From the NCBI GenBank assembly GCA_964451255.1, contig CAYVHL010000008.1:34390-98389 (forward strand): 64,000 nucleotides of DNA, written 5' to 3'. Of this stretch, positions 23,705-32,198 are shown piece after piece (within the stretch, counting starts at the first letter, position 1; the number at the start of each line of letters is the position of its first letter). Position numbers and translations under genes: made by a program. The notes under the pieces are model-generated. The model ran no database searches, had not been told where the DNA came from, and saw only the letters and a list, made by a program, of their open reading frames with translations. The stretch is from JAHBTB01 sp964451255. GTDB lineage: Bacteria; Armatimonadota; Fimbriimonadia; Fimbriimonadales; Fimbriimonadaceae.

Positions 23705-26700
23705 TCAGCCTCCGCCCCGGGCTGTCCCCTGCCCGTCGTCGCTGACCTTCGACTTGTCCCGATAGGCGGGCTTGTTTGGTGGCACCGGCTTGTAGTCCTT
23801 GAGCCGCTTGTTCATCTCGTCGATCGCCCGGTCGAGTTGGCTGTCGCGCCCCAAGCGCCATTGGTATGGGTCGTACTCCACCTCGATGTCGGGATCGACC
23901 CCCCAACCCTCGACGATCCATTTGCCGGTGTGGGGGTCGTAGAGGGCGCAGTCGGGTGCGTTGACGCTACCGCCGTCGGCGAGTTGGAAGCCGAACGCGG
24001 CGATCAATCCACCCCACGTGCGCTTGCCGACGATGGGCCCGAGTTTTCTCTCACGGAACAGCCACGGGAACATGTCACCGCCGCTCCCGGACATTTCATT
24101 CGCCAGAAGCACCTTCGGACCAAAGATCGCGCCAGGAGACATCCAGGGCTTGCCTGCACGGGGGTAGTAGCCTGCGTCGAGCTTCTGCCCGAGGACATCT
24201 GCCAAGAACCCGGCGATCAGGCCACCGTGGTTGAACCTCTCGTCCACGATGATGCCGTCCTTGTCCGTCTGGGCATAGAAGAACCGGTTGAGTTGCGACC
24301 AAGCACCGTTTTGCGTGTCAGGCACATGGATGTACGCTGCCCGGCCACCGGTTTTCTCGGCGACGTAGCGTCGGTTACCTTCGCGCCAGTCCCAGACCCG
24401 CAACGCCGCCTCGCTCCCTGTCGGGACCACGGTCACCTCGCGGCTCCCGGCGCCGTCTGCGTTCGGGCCTATCTTGACCTTGACCTGCTTGCCCGCCTTG
24501 TTTTCCAGCGCCAGGTAAATGTCCGTCGCTTGCGTCAGGCCTCTGCCGTCGATCGCTAGGATGTAGTCACCGACCTTGGCATCCACCCCGACCCTTGACA
24601 ATGGGCCCCGCAAGTTCCCGTTCCACATCTCTCCGGTATAGAGCTTGGCGATCCGATAGCGGTTGTTCTCGAAGGTGTAGTCGGCTCCCAGAAGCCCGAC
24701 GTTGACCCGCATGTCCGTGTCGCGGAGGTCGCCCCCGCCAGGAAACATGTGCCCGACACTCACCTCCCCCATCATGTCGTCGAAGATGTAGTTCAGGTCG
24801 GCGCGGCTCGTCAAATTCGGCAAGAAGACGCTGTACCTCCTGTCCATCTCGGCGGTGTCGATGCCATGTACACCCGGGTCGTAGAACTGCACCGTTTCAC
24901 GGAACCAGGTTTCATGGAGCATGTGCGCCCATTCGACCCTTGGATAGATCTTCGCGGTGAGGCCGTCCAAGTTGACCGCGCCTTGGCCTGGGGCGGCGGC
25001 TGGCGCCGCCGTGGGCACGATCGATGCTCCGCCAATTCCTTGGATGACCATCTTGTTTCCGTCGGCCGTGACTTCGACCGACCTCACACCTTGGGCAAAC
25101 GGGGAAAGCTTCCTCTCAGCCATGGTGAACTTCATCAACGCCGGCGCGCCGCCTGGGCTGATGCTCGTCGCCTGGGCTGGCGGCACGATCACAAAGAAAA
25201 CACCCGAGGGGCCGGCCACGATGCGGCTCACATTAGGCAAAGCTCCTGGCAGGGTCACGATGCGACTCTGGATACCGTCCAGGTCGATCTCGTTCTTGAC
25301 CGCCTTTTGGTCAGACGGAGCCGCAGCCACAGGCTTGGACGCTGCCTCGGGCCCGCCCGCCTTTGGACTCTCCTTCACGCTAGCTTTGATCGGTTCCTCA
25401 TCACTTTCCGGCGCGAGGGGATCAGCGCCGTCCTTCTTCAGCACGATCGCGTACAACCCGGACGGTTGGTTAGGCTGGTTCATGCTGGCTAGGTCAAGCC
25501 AGTTGATGGCCTGCCCGACCTGCGTCGACGCCGCGAAGAAGATGTACTTGCCAGAGCGGTCGAAAACGGGCTCGATCGCATCGGCCATGCCGTCAGTGAT
25601 CTGGTGGACTTTCCCTGTGGAAGCCTCCCAGAGGAAGACCGCATGCATATGAGAGTCCAGGTCACGTGCATACGTCAGCCAAGCCGAATCAGGCGACCAA
25701 TTGACATGGATCTCGTATCGTGGGTCGTTGTAGACCGTGTGGTCGACCTTCACGGTCTTCCCATCCGCGACGGTTGTCACCCAGATGTTCTTGTCGTAGT
25801 CCATGTAGGCGATTCGCGAACTGTCTGGGGACCAGACCAGGCCGCCGTACGTGCTGGACCCATCACCTGGTTTGAGCACCTTCGTCTTGCCCGACTCGAC
25901 GTCGTAGAACGCGAGTTCTTCGGTTATCTGCGGGTCCGTGATGAAGGCGATTGTCTTGCCGTCAGGCGACCACTTCCCTTCCCGTCTGTGCAACCCGGGA
26001 GCCTCATCGACGATCCGGGCGTCGCCCTTGCTAGCCGGAACAGTGAAGACATAGCCTCGTGCGGTCACCACCAAGCGCTGTCCGGTCGGCGAGATCGAAA
26101 CATCCGAGATATAGGGCCTCAGATCCTTGAACTCAGGTCGGACTTCAGGAAAGTCCCCGTTCACCTGGATGTCGACCTTGGTCGACTCCTTCTTGGCCGG
26201 ATCGTAAAGATAGATCCCGCCCAACTTTTCATAGACGAGCACGTCGGGGCCGGCGCTGATCGCCTTGACGTCAAAGCCCTCTCCCTTGACTTCGTCCCGG
26301 CTCCGCTTGGTCTGGGGGTCATAGCTCATGATGCCGACCGGGCCACGAATATCAGAGAGGTAATAGATCCTTCCTCCAAACCAGCACGGGTCGTAAATGT
26401 TCTCCGTCTTGCGGGGAAGATGGACGACCTTGCTGTCGCCTAGGTCTCCGAGCCAGATCGGATAAGCCTGGCCACCCCTGTATCGCTTCCAGGCGACTTC
26501 CCACTTTCCGTTGGGGACATATGCGATTTGTTTGCCGTCGGGGGAGACCGATCCCATCTGTCCTGCTGGGAACGGCAACGGAGTCGGGAAACCACCGTCG
26601 ATCGAGACCGTGAACATGCGCGTGTAGTCCGTGGGGGACAGCATCGCGCTTGAAAAGACGACGTTCTTGCCGTCCGGCGTCCAACCGCTGACGTCGTCAG

Positions 26701-27028
26701 CGCCAGGGTGGGCAGTCAGCCTCCTGGGCTCTCCGCCTTCAGAAGGCATCACGTAGACGTCGTCGTTGCCGTCGTAGTTGCCAGTAAAAGCGATCCACTT
26801 GCCATCCGGAGAAAAGTGCGGACGCACCTCGCTGCCGGGCGACGAAGTGAGCCGGACGGCTTGGCCGCCGCTTCGCGACACGCGCCACAGGTCACCAGAA
26901 AAGCTGAACACGATATCAGTCGCGTTCACCGTCGGCTCACGTACAAGGAGCGGGCCAGCTTCAAACGCTGGACAAACCGCCGCGACCAGGGCCAAAGCGA
27001 TTGGCGAGATCGTTCGCATAGAAAGCAT
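23705..27028 (-). CDS. Tricorn protease homolog (S41 peptidase)
   Basis: The 1107-residue protein has a signal-like N-terminus (ISPIALALVAAVCPAFEAGP), two WD/TolB-like propellers (~25-620; VRPHFSPDGKWIAFTGNYDG, DVSGWTPDGKNVVFSSAM), a C1 helical/beta region, a PDZ domain (~800-850; VGDYILAIDGRGLTQATDI) and the S41 protease core with nucleophile serine in MSGSGGDMFPW (~residue 980). Tricorn degrades peptides released by larger proteases. A signal peptide implies export here rather than the cytoplasmic location known in Thermoplasma. An alternative start is the ATG at 27019, which has AGGA 8 nt upstream. Confidence 0.93.
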   Translation of the reverse strand: MLSMRTISPIALALVAAVCPAFEAGPLLVREPTVNATDIVFSFSGDLWRVSRSGGQAVRLTSSPGSEVRPHFSPDGKWIAFTGNYDGNDDVYVMPSEGGEPRRLTAHPGADDVSGWTPDGKNVVFSSAMLSPTDYTRMFTVSIDGGFPTPLPFPAGQMGSVSPDGKQIAYVPNGKWEVAWKRYRGGQAYPIWLGDLGDSKVVHLPRKTENIYDPCWFGGRIYYLSDIRGPVGIMSYDPQTKRSRDEVKGEGFDVKAISAGPDVLVYEKLGGIYLYDPAKKESTKVDIQVNGDFPEVRPEFKDLRPYISDVSISPTGQRLVVTARGYVFTVPASKGDARIVDEAPGLHRREGKWSPDGKTIAFITDPQITEELAFYDVESGKTKVLKPGDGSSTYGGLVWSPDSSRIAYMDYDKNIWVTTVADGKTVKVDHTVYNDPRYEIHVNWSPDSAWLTYARDLDSHMHAVFLWEASTGKVHQITDGMADAIEPVFDRSGKYIFFAASTQVGQAINWLDLASMNQPNQPSGLYAIVLKKDGADPLAPESDEEPIKASVKESPKAGGPEAASKPVAAAPSDQKAVKNEIDLDGIQSRIVTLPGALPNVSRIVAGPSGVFFVIVPPAQATSISPGGAPALMKFTMAERKLSPFAQGVRSVEVTADGNKMVIQGIGGASIVPTAAPAAAPGQGAVNLDGLTAKIYPRVEWAHMLHETWFRETVQFYDPGVHGIDTAEMDRRYSVFLPNLTSRADLNYIFDDMMGEVSVGHMFPGGGDLRDTDMRVNVGLLGADYTFENNRYRIAKLYTGEMWNGNLRGPLSRVGVDAKVGDYILAIDGRGLTQATDIYLALENKAGKQVKVKIGPNADGAGSREVTVVPTGSEAALRVWDWREGNRRYVAEKTGGRAAYIHVPDTQNGAWSQLNRFFYAQTDKDGIIVDERFNHGGLIAGFLADVLGQKLDAGYYPRAGKPWMSPGAIFGPKVLLANEMSGSGGDMFPWLFRERKLGPIVGKRTWGGLIAAFGFQLADGGSVNAPDCALYDPHTGKWIVEGWGVDPDIEVEYDPYQWRLGRDSQLDRAIDEMNKRLKDYKPVPPNKPAYRDKSKVSDDGQGTARGGG

Positions 27029-27035
27029 CCTAACC

Positions 27036-27041
27036 CTTATA
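27036..27041 (-). promoter_or_regulatory. -10-like box of the tricorn gene
   Basis: TATAAG on the minus strand lies 7 nt before the ATG at 27028. If used, transcription would begin at or near the start codon. No clear -35 accompanies it. Confidence 0.4.
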
Positions 27042-27129
27042 CGGGTCAGAGTGCAATCTAAGGTTTCAGTTTCGCAAATTTCGACAAAGTTTCAGCAGTT
27101 CCCTTCTCTGCCTGATCGACGCAGGGGAC

Positions 27130-28110
27130 TCAGTGCCCACCGCTTTTGCCGCCGCCGATCGGCGGCCCATAGAACTTCGGTGGTGCGGCCGGTTTCTTGG
27201 GCGCCTTCGGCGTGTGGTCTCCGTAGGGCGATCCCGACCTAATGTTCTTCACGTAGCCAGGTTCGCTCAACTCTTCCTGTCCGCCGGGCTCCAACAAGAT
27301 CTTGGCCTTGGCATCGTCTGTCCAGTCTTTGAGAATCTTGACGCTCACGCCGAGGTCGATCCAGTTGTAGAAGTACTCTGCCGCGTTGCGCGGTGAAAGG
27401 GGCATCCGGATGCAACCGTGCGATGCGGGGTTCTTGGGGACGCTGCCGTATCCGTGCACGAAGACATCGCCGATGACCTGCACGGCAAACGGCATCGGCG
27501 CGTTTTCGTACAGCGATGAATATATGATCGTCTTCTTCACCGGGCCGGTCTTGAAGTTGCCAAGCGGGGAGTCGTGACCCGACCTGCCGCTACTGATATG
27601 GCTCTTGATGACAAGCCGGTCGCCTTGCCAAGCCCGCAGAGTCTGCCTGGAGACGCTGATCTCGACGGACTTTGCCGGCACGACGACCTTCTTGGTCTCT
27701 TGGCCATCCGAAAGGTCAAACGTGCCGTCCTCGTTCTTCGTGACGACGATCCCGTATTTGGCTAAGTCCTCAAGGGAAATGAGAGATGATTCGTCCCAGA
27801 GCTGGCGTAACTTAGACCGATCGATTTCGACCTCGTCCATGGTCGTGCGATGAGTCTCGCTGTCATAAGACAATTGCTTGCCAAAAGCACCGGCGACTTC
27901 GTGCAAGTCAAGATAGACTGCGCCTTTTGCGCTTGCAAACGTCACCGCCTCCAATATGTTTGGGTCTTTCACGGGGACGTCGGGCCTGGTCTGCGGTTGC
28001 TCCGCCTGCGGCTTTTCAACCGGCCCCTTGGCTGGCTCGGACTGCTTGGCGTCCTGGCCCCAAGCTAGCGCTCCGCACAAAAGCAAGAAAAACAGACATG
28101 GCTTCCGCAT
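27130..28110 (-). CDS. L,D-transpeptidase (YkuD family) with N-terminal copper-amine-oxidase-like stalk
   Basis: The frame runs to 28281, but the ATG at 28110 starts the signal peptide MRKPCLFFLLLCGALAWGQ. After a Pro/Glu-rich linker there is a stalk domain (AVYLDLHEVAGAFGKQLSYD), and a YkuD catalytic domain with the signature YGSVPKNPASHGCIRMPLSP containing the active-site Cys and His. The enzyme makes 3-3 cross-links in, or attaches proteins to, peptidoglycan in the periplasm. It ends in a Pro/Lys-rich and Gly-rich tail. CATAAT lies 13 nt before the start. Confidence 0.9.
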   Translation of the reverse strand: MRKPCLFFLLLCGALAWGQDAKQSEPAKGPVEKPQAEQPQTRPDVPVKDPNILEAVTFASAKGAVYLDLHEVAGAFGKQLSYDSETHRTTMDEVEIDRSKLRQLWDESSLISLEDLAKYGIVVTKNEDGTFDLSDGQETKKVVVPAKSVEISVSRQTLRAWQGDRLVIKSHISSGRSGHDSPLGNFKTGPVKKTIIYSSLYENAPMPFAVQVIGDVFVHGYGSVPKNPASHGCIRMPLSPRNAAEYFYNWIDLGVSVKILKDWTDDAKAKILLEPGGQEELSEPGYVKNIRSGSPYGDHTPKAPKKPAAPPKFYGPPIGGGKSGGH

Positions 28111-28193
28111 CGTCACGGCACCTATTATGGTCGGAAGGAACATCATCGGCCCCGATGGGCCCGGGCGTGCCGAGGTAAGACGCCAACTACCCC

Positions 28194-28928
28194 ATGCCCA
28201 TGGCCAGAGTCCCAGTCCTGATGTACCACCGGGTCGCTCCGTTGCCACCTGGCGCCATGGTTCCGTTCCACTATGTGGCACCGATGAGGTTTGCCCGTCA
28301 CGTGTCGGCGCTGGGTTCCCTGGGCTTCACCGCCATCACGCTCGACCACATGGAAATGGCGTTCCGTGGAGAGGCCGAGCTTCCAAGCAGGCCCATCGTC
28401 TTCAGCTTCGACGACGGTTATGCCCACTGGTCACAGACGGTGGTGCCGGTACTCGCGGCCAGGTGTTGGCCCGGAACCCTCTTCTTGGTCTCGGGCCTTC
28501 TAGGTCAACACAACAAATGGGACTTTGATCAAGGCGACGTGCGGGAGGGACTCATGCCGCCAGCCGACGTTGTCGCCGCGGCCCAGGCGGGAATGGAGAT
28601 CGGGGGCCATTCAGTGACACACGCGCGCCTTACCGAACTCGGTGACGAGGAACTCTGGCGTGAGCTCGCCGATTGCAAGTCAGGGCTTGAGTCGGTCACG
28701 GGCCGTGAACTGAGGTACTTTTGCTATCCGTACGGTTCGGTGGACCAGCGTGTGCGCGACGCGGCTGAACGCGCTGGCTACAAGGGCGCCACGACGGTCG
28801 CCAAGGGATTGAACGACTCATCGACAGACAGGATGCTATGGCGCAGGATCAACGTTCGCAGGGACAGCTCCACCCCGGTGCTGCTTTGGAAGCTATTGCG
28901 CGGACGTCTCCGTACGACGAACCACTGA
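28194..28928 (+). CDS. Polysaccharide deacetylase (NodB family)
   Basis: The 244-residue protein carries NodB motifs: the catalytic base region IVFSFDDGYAHW (motif 1, FDDG), the metal-binding EIGGHSVTHARLTEL (motif 2, HxxxH) and a later RYFCYPYGS (motif 3). It starts MPMARVPVLMYHRVAPLPPG, as in deacetylases of the PgaB/IcaB type. No signal peptide is seen. The downstream glycosyltransferase starts inside this gene, 91 nt before its stop, so both probably act in one exopolysaccharide or envelope-glycan pathway. Confidence 0.9.
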   Translation: MPMARVPVLMYHRVAPLPPGAMVPFHYVAPMRFARHVSALGSLGFTAITLDHMEMAFRGEAELPSRPIVFSFDDGYAHWSQTVVPVLAARCWPGTLFLVSGLLGQHNKWDFDQGDVREGLMPPADVVAAAQAGMEIGGHSVTHARLTELGDEELWRELADCKSGLESVTGRELRYFCYPYGSVDQRVRDAAERAGYKGATTVAKGLNDSSTDRMLWRRINVRRDSSTPVLLWKLLRGRLRTTNH

Positions 28929-30001
28929 ACATTGTACAGGTCTGCTCGGCGCGTGGCGCCGTCTATGGAGCTGTCGCCAGCATGATGACCCTGTGCCACG
29001 AGTTGCGCAGCAGGGGACACCGGGTCAGCTTCGCGACCTTTAGAGGGCGTGGGCTCGGCGAGCACGTTGCCGGTCTGGGCTATCCGACAAGCGAGTTCAA
29101 CGTCAAACTCAAAGTTGATCCGTTCGCGGTGGTCAAGTTGGCGAGATGGATACGCAGGAATTCCTTTGACATCGTCCACTGCCACCTTTCGACTTCTGCG
29201 ACCAACGGGAGCCTGGCGGCGAGACTGGCGCGTGTCCCGAGTGTCGCGACGGTGCATGGTTTGAGCGGCAAGCTTTCGTTCATCGCCGCAGACCACTTGA
29301 TCGCGGTGAGCGGCGAAGTTCGGCGGCATCTGGTGTCGCAGGGACTGTCGGAAGCAAAGATCTCCGTCGTCCACAACGGCATACCGTTGGGCCCGGTGCC
29401 TGACGCGACCGCCCGGTTACAAGCCCGCGAGGCGCTAGGACTGCCAATGGGCGCACCCGTATTTGGCACCACTGCCAGATTGACGCCGCTCAAGGGCATC
29501 GACCAAGCCCTCTACGCCGCTAGGCGGGTCGTCGACGACATCCCTTCCGCACTTTTCGTCATTTTCGGGGACGGTCCGTCGCGGCACGAATACGAGGGAT
29601 TGGCCGCCTCGCTAGGACTGGCCGAGAACGTCGTGTTCACCGGTTACCGCCACGACGTGCGAGACCTCCTCCCGGCCCTGGACGTCTTCGTCTTCCCCAC
29701 CCTAAAGGAAGCCATGGGCATCGCTCTTGTGGAGGCCATGGCGGCCGGTGTCCCCGTCGTAGCCAACCAGGTCGGAGGTGTCCCGGAAGTGGTCAAAGAA
29801 GGCACGGGGTTCTTGGTCACGCCTGGTGAAGCAGTGTCCATGGCCGACCGGACTGTCGAGCTCCTTCATAACCCCGCCTTACGATCCGAGATGGGGTCGA
29901 ACGCGTTTGGGTTCGTCGCCGACGAGTTCAGCGCTCCCCGTATGGCCGCCAAGACCGAAGGCGTTTACCATCAGATGCTCACCCAGCGCCGTTCTCGGTG
30001 A
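28838..30001 (+). CDS. Group 1 (GT4) glycosyltransferase
   Basis: The 387-residue protein has two GT-B halves: an N-terminal acceptor domain (LNIVQVCSARGAVYGAVASM) and a C-terminal nucleotide-sugar domain with FVIFGDGPSRHEYEGLAASL and the E-x7-E motif FPTLKEAMGIALVEAMAAGV. The chosen ATG has AGGA just upstream but implies a 91-nt overlap with the deacetylase; a TTG at codon 17 is a shorter alternative. It likely adds sugars to a lipid or polysaccharide on the cytoplasmic side. A hairpin follows the stop. Confidence 0.9.
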   Translation: MAQDQRSQGQLHPGAALEAIARTSPYDEPLNIVQVCSARGAVYGAVASMMTLCHELRSRGHRVSFATFRGRGLGEHVAGLGYPTSEFNVKLKVDPFAVVKLARWIRRNSFDIVHCHLSTSATNGSLAARLARVPSVATVHGLSGKLSFIAADHLIAVSGEVRRHLVSQGLSEAKISVVHNGIPLGPVPDATARLQAREALGLPMGAPVFGTTARLTPLKGIDQALYAARRVVDDIPSALFVIFGDGPSRHEYEGLAASLGLAENVVFTGYRHDVRDLLPALDVFVFPTLKEAMGIALVEAMAAGVPVVANQVGGVPEVVKEGTGFLVTPGEAVSMADRTVELLHNPALRSEMGSNAFGFVADEFSAPRMAAKTEGVYHQMLTQRRSR

Positions 30002-30008
30002 CAAGGCA

Positions 30009-30036
30009 GGTTCTCACAGGCTCTGTGTGGAGAACC
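30009..30036 (+). terminator. Hairpin after the glycosyltransferase gene
   Basis: GGTTCTC (30009-30015) pairs with GAGAACC (30030-30036), with CACAG/CTGTG as an alternative inner extension. It lies 8 nt after the stop codon; there is no T-run, so termination efficiency is uncertain. Confidence 0.5.
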
Positions 30037-30079
30037 TCGTGGAAAAGGCGTGGAAACATCCGTGCCGGTTTCAGCCGAA

Positions 30080-30108
30080 TTGCATACTGACCGGCCAAAA
30101 GTTATGTA
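30080..30108 (+). promoter_or_regulatory. Promoter of the structured RNA
   Basis: TTGCAT (30080-30085) and TATGTA (30103-30108) are separated by exactly 17 nt, a good sigma-70-type promoter. The expected transcript start is near 30115, right where a folded, non-coding region begins. Confidence 0.6.
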
Positions 30109-30114
30109 TCGTAT

Positions 30115-30312
30115 GGACAAGGCGGTTGCCGACGAAACCCTCTTCCGGGAAACCGGAGGAAGGTACGAAACCGAAAGTACAGACCGAAGTGCTGATTGAT
30201 CAAACGGGAGGCCGTGGTGACACGGAAGACCGAAACCGGCAGCACACACCTGGTGAGCCAGGCAGGGATGAAACGGACGGATTCGTGTCGTTGGTGACCG
30301 CCCGTTTGTTTT
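30115..30312 (+). ncRNA. Putative structured RNA of unknown family (~200 nt)
   Basis: The two ends pair: GGCGGTTGCC (30121-30130) with GGTGACCGCC (30293-30302), ten continuous pairs (two G-U), plus ACAA/TTGT (30117-30120/30306-30309) after a 3-nt bulge. Inside lie CTTCCGG-GAAA-CCGGAGG (30142-30159, GNRA tetraloop), a long irregular arm closed by GTGCTG/CAGCAC (30189-30194/30240-30245) and tipped by CCGTG-GTGA-CACGG (30212-30225, GNRA), CCTGG-TGAG-CCAGG (30249-30262), and a bulged hairpin 30272-30292. TTTGTTTT follows the closing helix. Reading frames here are short. I could not match it to RNase P, tmRNA, 6S, SRP RNA or a known riboswitch from memory; the boundaries are estimates. Confidence 0.6.
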
Positions 30313-30456
30313 CGCATGCGGAAGCTGGCGCTTCAGGACGATAGGAGACCGACTGTGGCGGACGTGAGAGCCCCTGGCTTCTAGCCCGGCAGAACGACTG
30401 AACTACGGCGCTGAGATTGAGTCAATGCCTAAGTCCGAGGAAAGCAAAGCTGGGCT

Positions 30457-30532
<76 letters not shown>

Positions 30533-30587
30533 GATGACCCGAGCATAATACTCGGGCGCAAGTTTTCCACACGGCCTGGTAGAATTG

Positions 30588-32198
30588 ATGGGGATGTTTC
30601 GGCTTTGGCTCTCTGGCCTCCTGCTCAGCGGGGCGGCAGCCCTTACTTATTGCCAGTCGGCACAGCCGGTCAAAGTCGATTTCGGAGCCCGTGGCCCCAT
30701 TTCAGGCAGCACATACCGGGTTGGCGACACCTGTTACGCGACCCTAGAACAACTGAACAAGTGGGGTTGGAGTTGGGTGCCACGCGGTCGAGAGACGTCG
30801 ATCAGCGCCGAGGGTCGGATATTCCGTGTTCCGACGGAATTGATCGCCGGGCAGCAAATGGTGAGCCTGGCCGAAGCGGCAAGGTTCCTCGGCGCGGTCG
30901 TCCACTGGAACAGCAAGAAGGACACCTACGTATTCAAGGCCAGCGTCAGAAGCTTTGACCTGACCAACGAAGGCTTCCAAGTCGATTCGACGATTAGAGT
31001 CAAGCCTAGCTTCAGCTTGGAGGCAAGCCCATGGCGGCTGACCGTCGACATCAAGGGCGGCGTGATGGACGCGCGACTTGCGGAGAGCCTCCCTCAAGGC
31101 TGGACAGTCAGCCAGGCGGACGACGACACGGTCCGATTGGTCATTAGCGATCCATTGCTGGCCGGTATGAACGTGCCCCGGTCTGTCGAGTCGCGATCGG
31201 TACGCGTTAAGCTCCCCATAAAACTGATGGCCAACGTGACCCTCCCCGAGGGTCAAGAATTGACGATCTTGGAACCCGTCGCCCAGGCTGGGGCCGACGC
31301 TGCGCCGGTTCAATTGGGCGCGCCGACAATCGGTCGCGGTGACGAAGGCGGGATGGTGGTGACTGTCCCGACAACCCGAAGGCTCGCAGGCACTCCGTCC
31401 GTCCGCTACCTGTCGCCATCGACCATCGCGCTATCCATCTCAGGGGCGACTTTCGCCCAGCCCGGCGACCAAAGGCTCGACGGCGAGGAAGTCAAAGCTG
31501 TCACGGCTTCCAACAACGAGCCGAACGCCTCGCTCACTATCGCTTTGAAGTCGGCTGGAGCCTTCATTGTCAGCACGGAGAACAAAGCCTTGGTCATCCG
31601 GTTGTTCCGCCCGAAGAAAGGCAAGTTGGCCGGCAAGATCATCGTGGTCGACCCTGGGCATGGCGGCAAGGATCCTGGATGCGATTGGGATAACGAACTG
31701 TTTGAGAAGGATCTGACGCTAAAGATCGGGCTCGCCACCGCGAAGGCCCTCAAGGACGCCGGCGCCTCTGTGATCATGACGCGCGACGCCGACACATATC
31801 CCACCCTTTCGGAGCGGGCCGCATTGGCGAACAATAGTGACGCGGCCGCTTTCATCAGCATCCATATCAACTCCAACAACGTGGCGGAAACCAGATCAGG
31901 GGGGATCACGTTCTTCCACGGCCAAAGTCCCGTCGGTCGTATGCTCGCCGAGTGCATTCAGACCCAAATCGCCGACTTTGGTGCTATCCCTAATATGGGA
32001 GCTTGGTCCGACACCCGAATCTATCGTAGCGGATTCGAAGTCTTAAGAGAGTCGAACATGCCAGCGGTGTTGATCGAGCTCGGGTTCATCACGCACTCGC
32101 ATGACCGACAAGCGGTTCAACAACAGAGTTACCCGGCCAAGGTCGGCGCCGCGATCGTACAAGGGCTAAGAAGCTTTTTTGGAGACGACACCCGATGA
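30588..32198 (+). CDS. N-acetylmuramoyl-L-alanine amidase (AMIN-like stalk plus Amidase_3)
   Basis: ATG at 30588 (alternatives TTG 30585, ATG 30594) starts a signal peptide (LWLSGLLLSGAAALTYCQSA). A copper-amine-oxidase-like stalk (~residues 30-125), AMIN-like beta segments (~130-330) and a zinc amidase domain follow: PGHGGKDPG (His), LFEKDLTLKIGLATAKAL (Glu), FISIHINSNN (His) and PAVLIELGFITHSHD (catalytic Glu). It cleaves the bond between MurNAc and L-Ala in periplasmic peptidoglycan, usually during cell division. It overlaps the GerMN gene by 4 nt. Confidence 0.93.
   Translation: MGMFRLWLSGLLLSGAAALTYCQSAQPVKVDFGARGPISGSTYRVGDTCYATLEQLNKWGWSWVPRGRETSISAEGRIFRVPTELIAGQQMVSLAEAARFLGAVVHWNSKKDTYVFKASVRSFDLTNEGFQVDSTIRVKPSFSLEASPWRLTVDIKGGVMDARLAESLPQGWTVSQADDDTVRLVISDPLLAGMNVPRSVESRSVRVKLPIKLMANVTLPEGQELTILEPVAQAGADAAPVQLGAPTIGRGDEGGMVVTVPTTRRLAGTPSVRYLSPSTIALSISGATFAQPGDQRLDGEEVKAVTASNNEPNASLTIALKSAGAFIVSTENKALVIRLFRPKKGKLAGKIIVVDPGHGGKDPGCDWDNELFEKDLTLKIGLATAKALKDAGASVIMTRDADTYPTLSERAALANNSDAAAFISIHINSNNVAETRSGGITFFHGQSPVGRMLAECIQTQIADFGAIPNMGAWSDTRIYRSGFEVLRESNMPAVLIELGFITHSHDRQAVQQQSYPAKVGAAIVQGLRSFFGDDTR

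Noticed and set aside
30142..30168. Resemblance to RNase P conserved region I (GAGGAAAGTCC) in GGAGGAAGGTAC
   Set aside because: Two key bases differ, the pairing partner region (ACAGAA...GGCTTA) is missing and the ~200-nt length is too short for bacterial RNase P.
30104..30199. 31-codon ORF (MYRMDKAVADETLFRETGG...) within the RNA region
   Set aside because: Its ATG lies inside the -10 box itself, so it would not be transcribed from this promoter, and it lacks a ribosome binding site.
29778..30344. 188-codon frame spanning the end of the GT4 gene and the structured RNA
   Set aside because: It overlaps the GT4 gene in another frame, has no domain or start signal, and its second half lies within strongly paired RNA.
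30360..30415. tRNA-like segment on minus with GTAGTTCAGTCG, next to tRNA-Val
   Set aside because: No T-arm (TTCGA) and no matching acceptor stem; an anticodon-like hairpin alone is not enough.
30538..30556. Small palindrome CCCGAG-CATAATA-CTCGGG upstream of the amidase
   Set aside because: It is only 6 bp, between a tRNA and a gene, with no T-run; a promoter or operator role cannot be judged.
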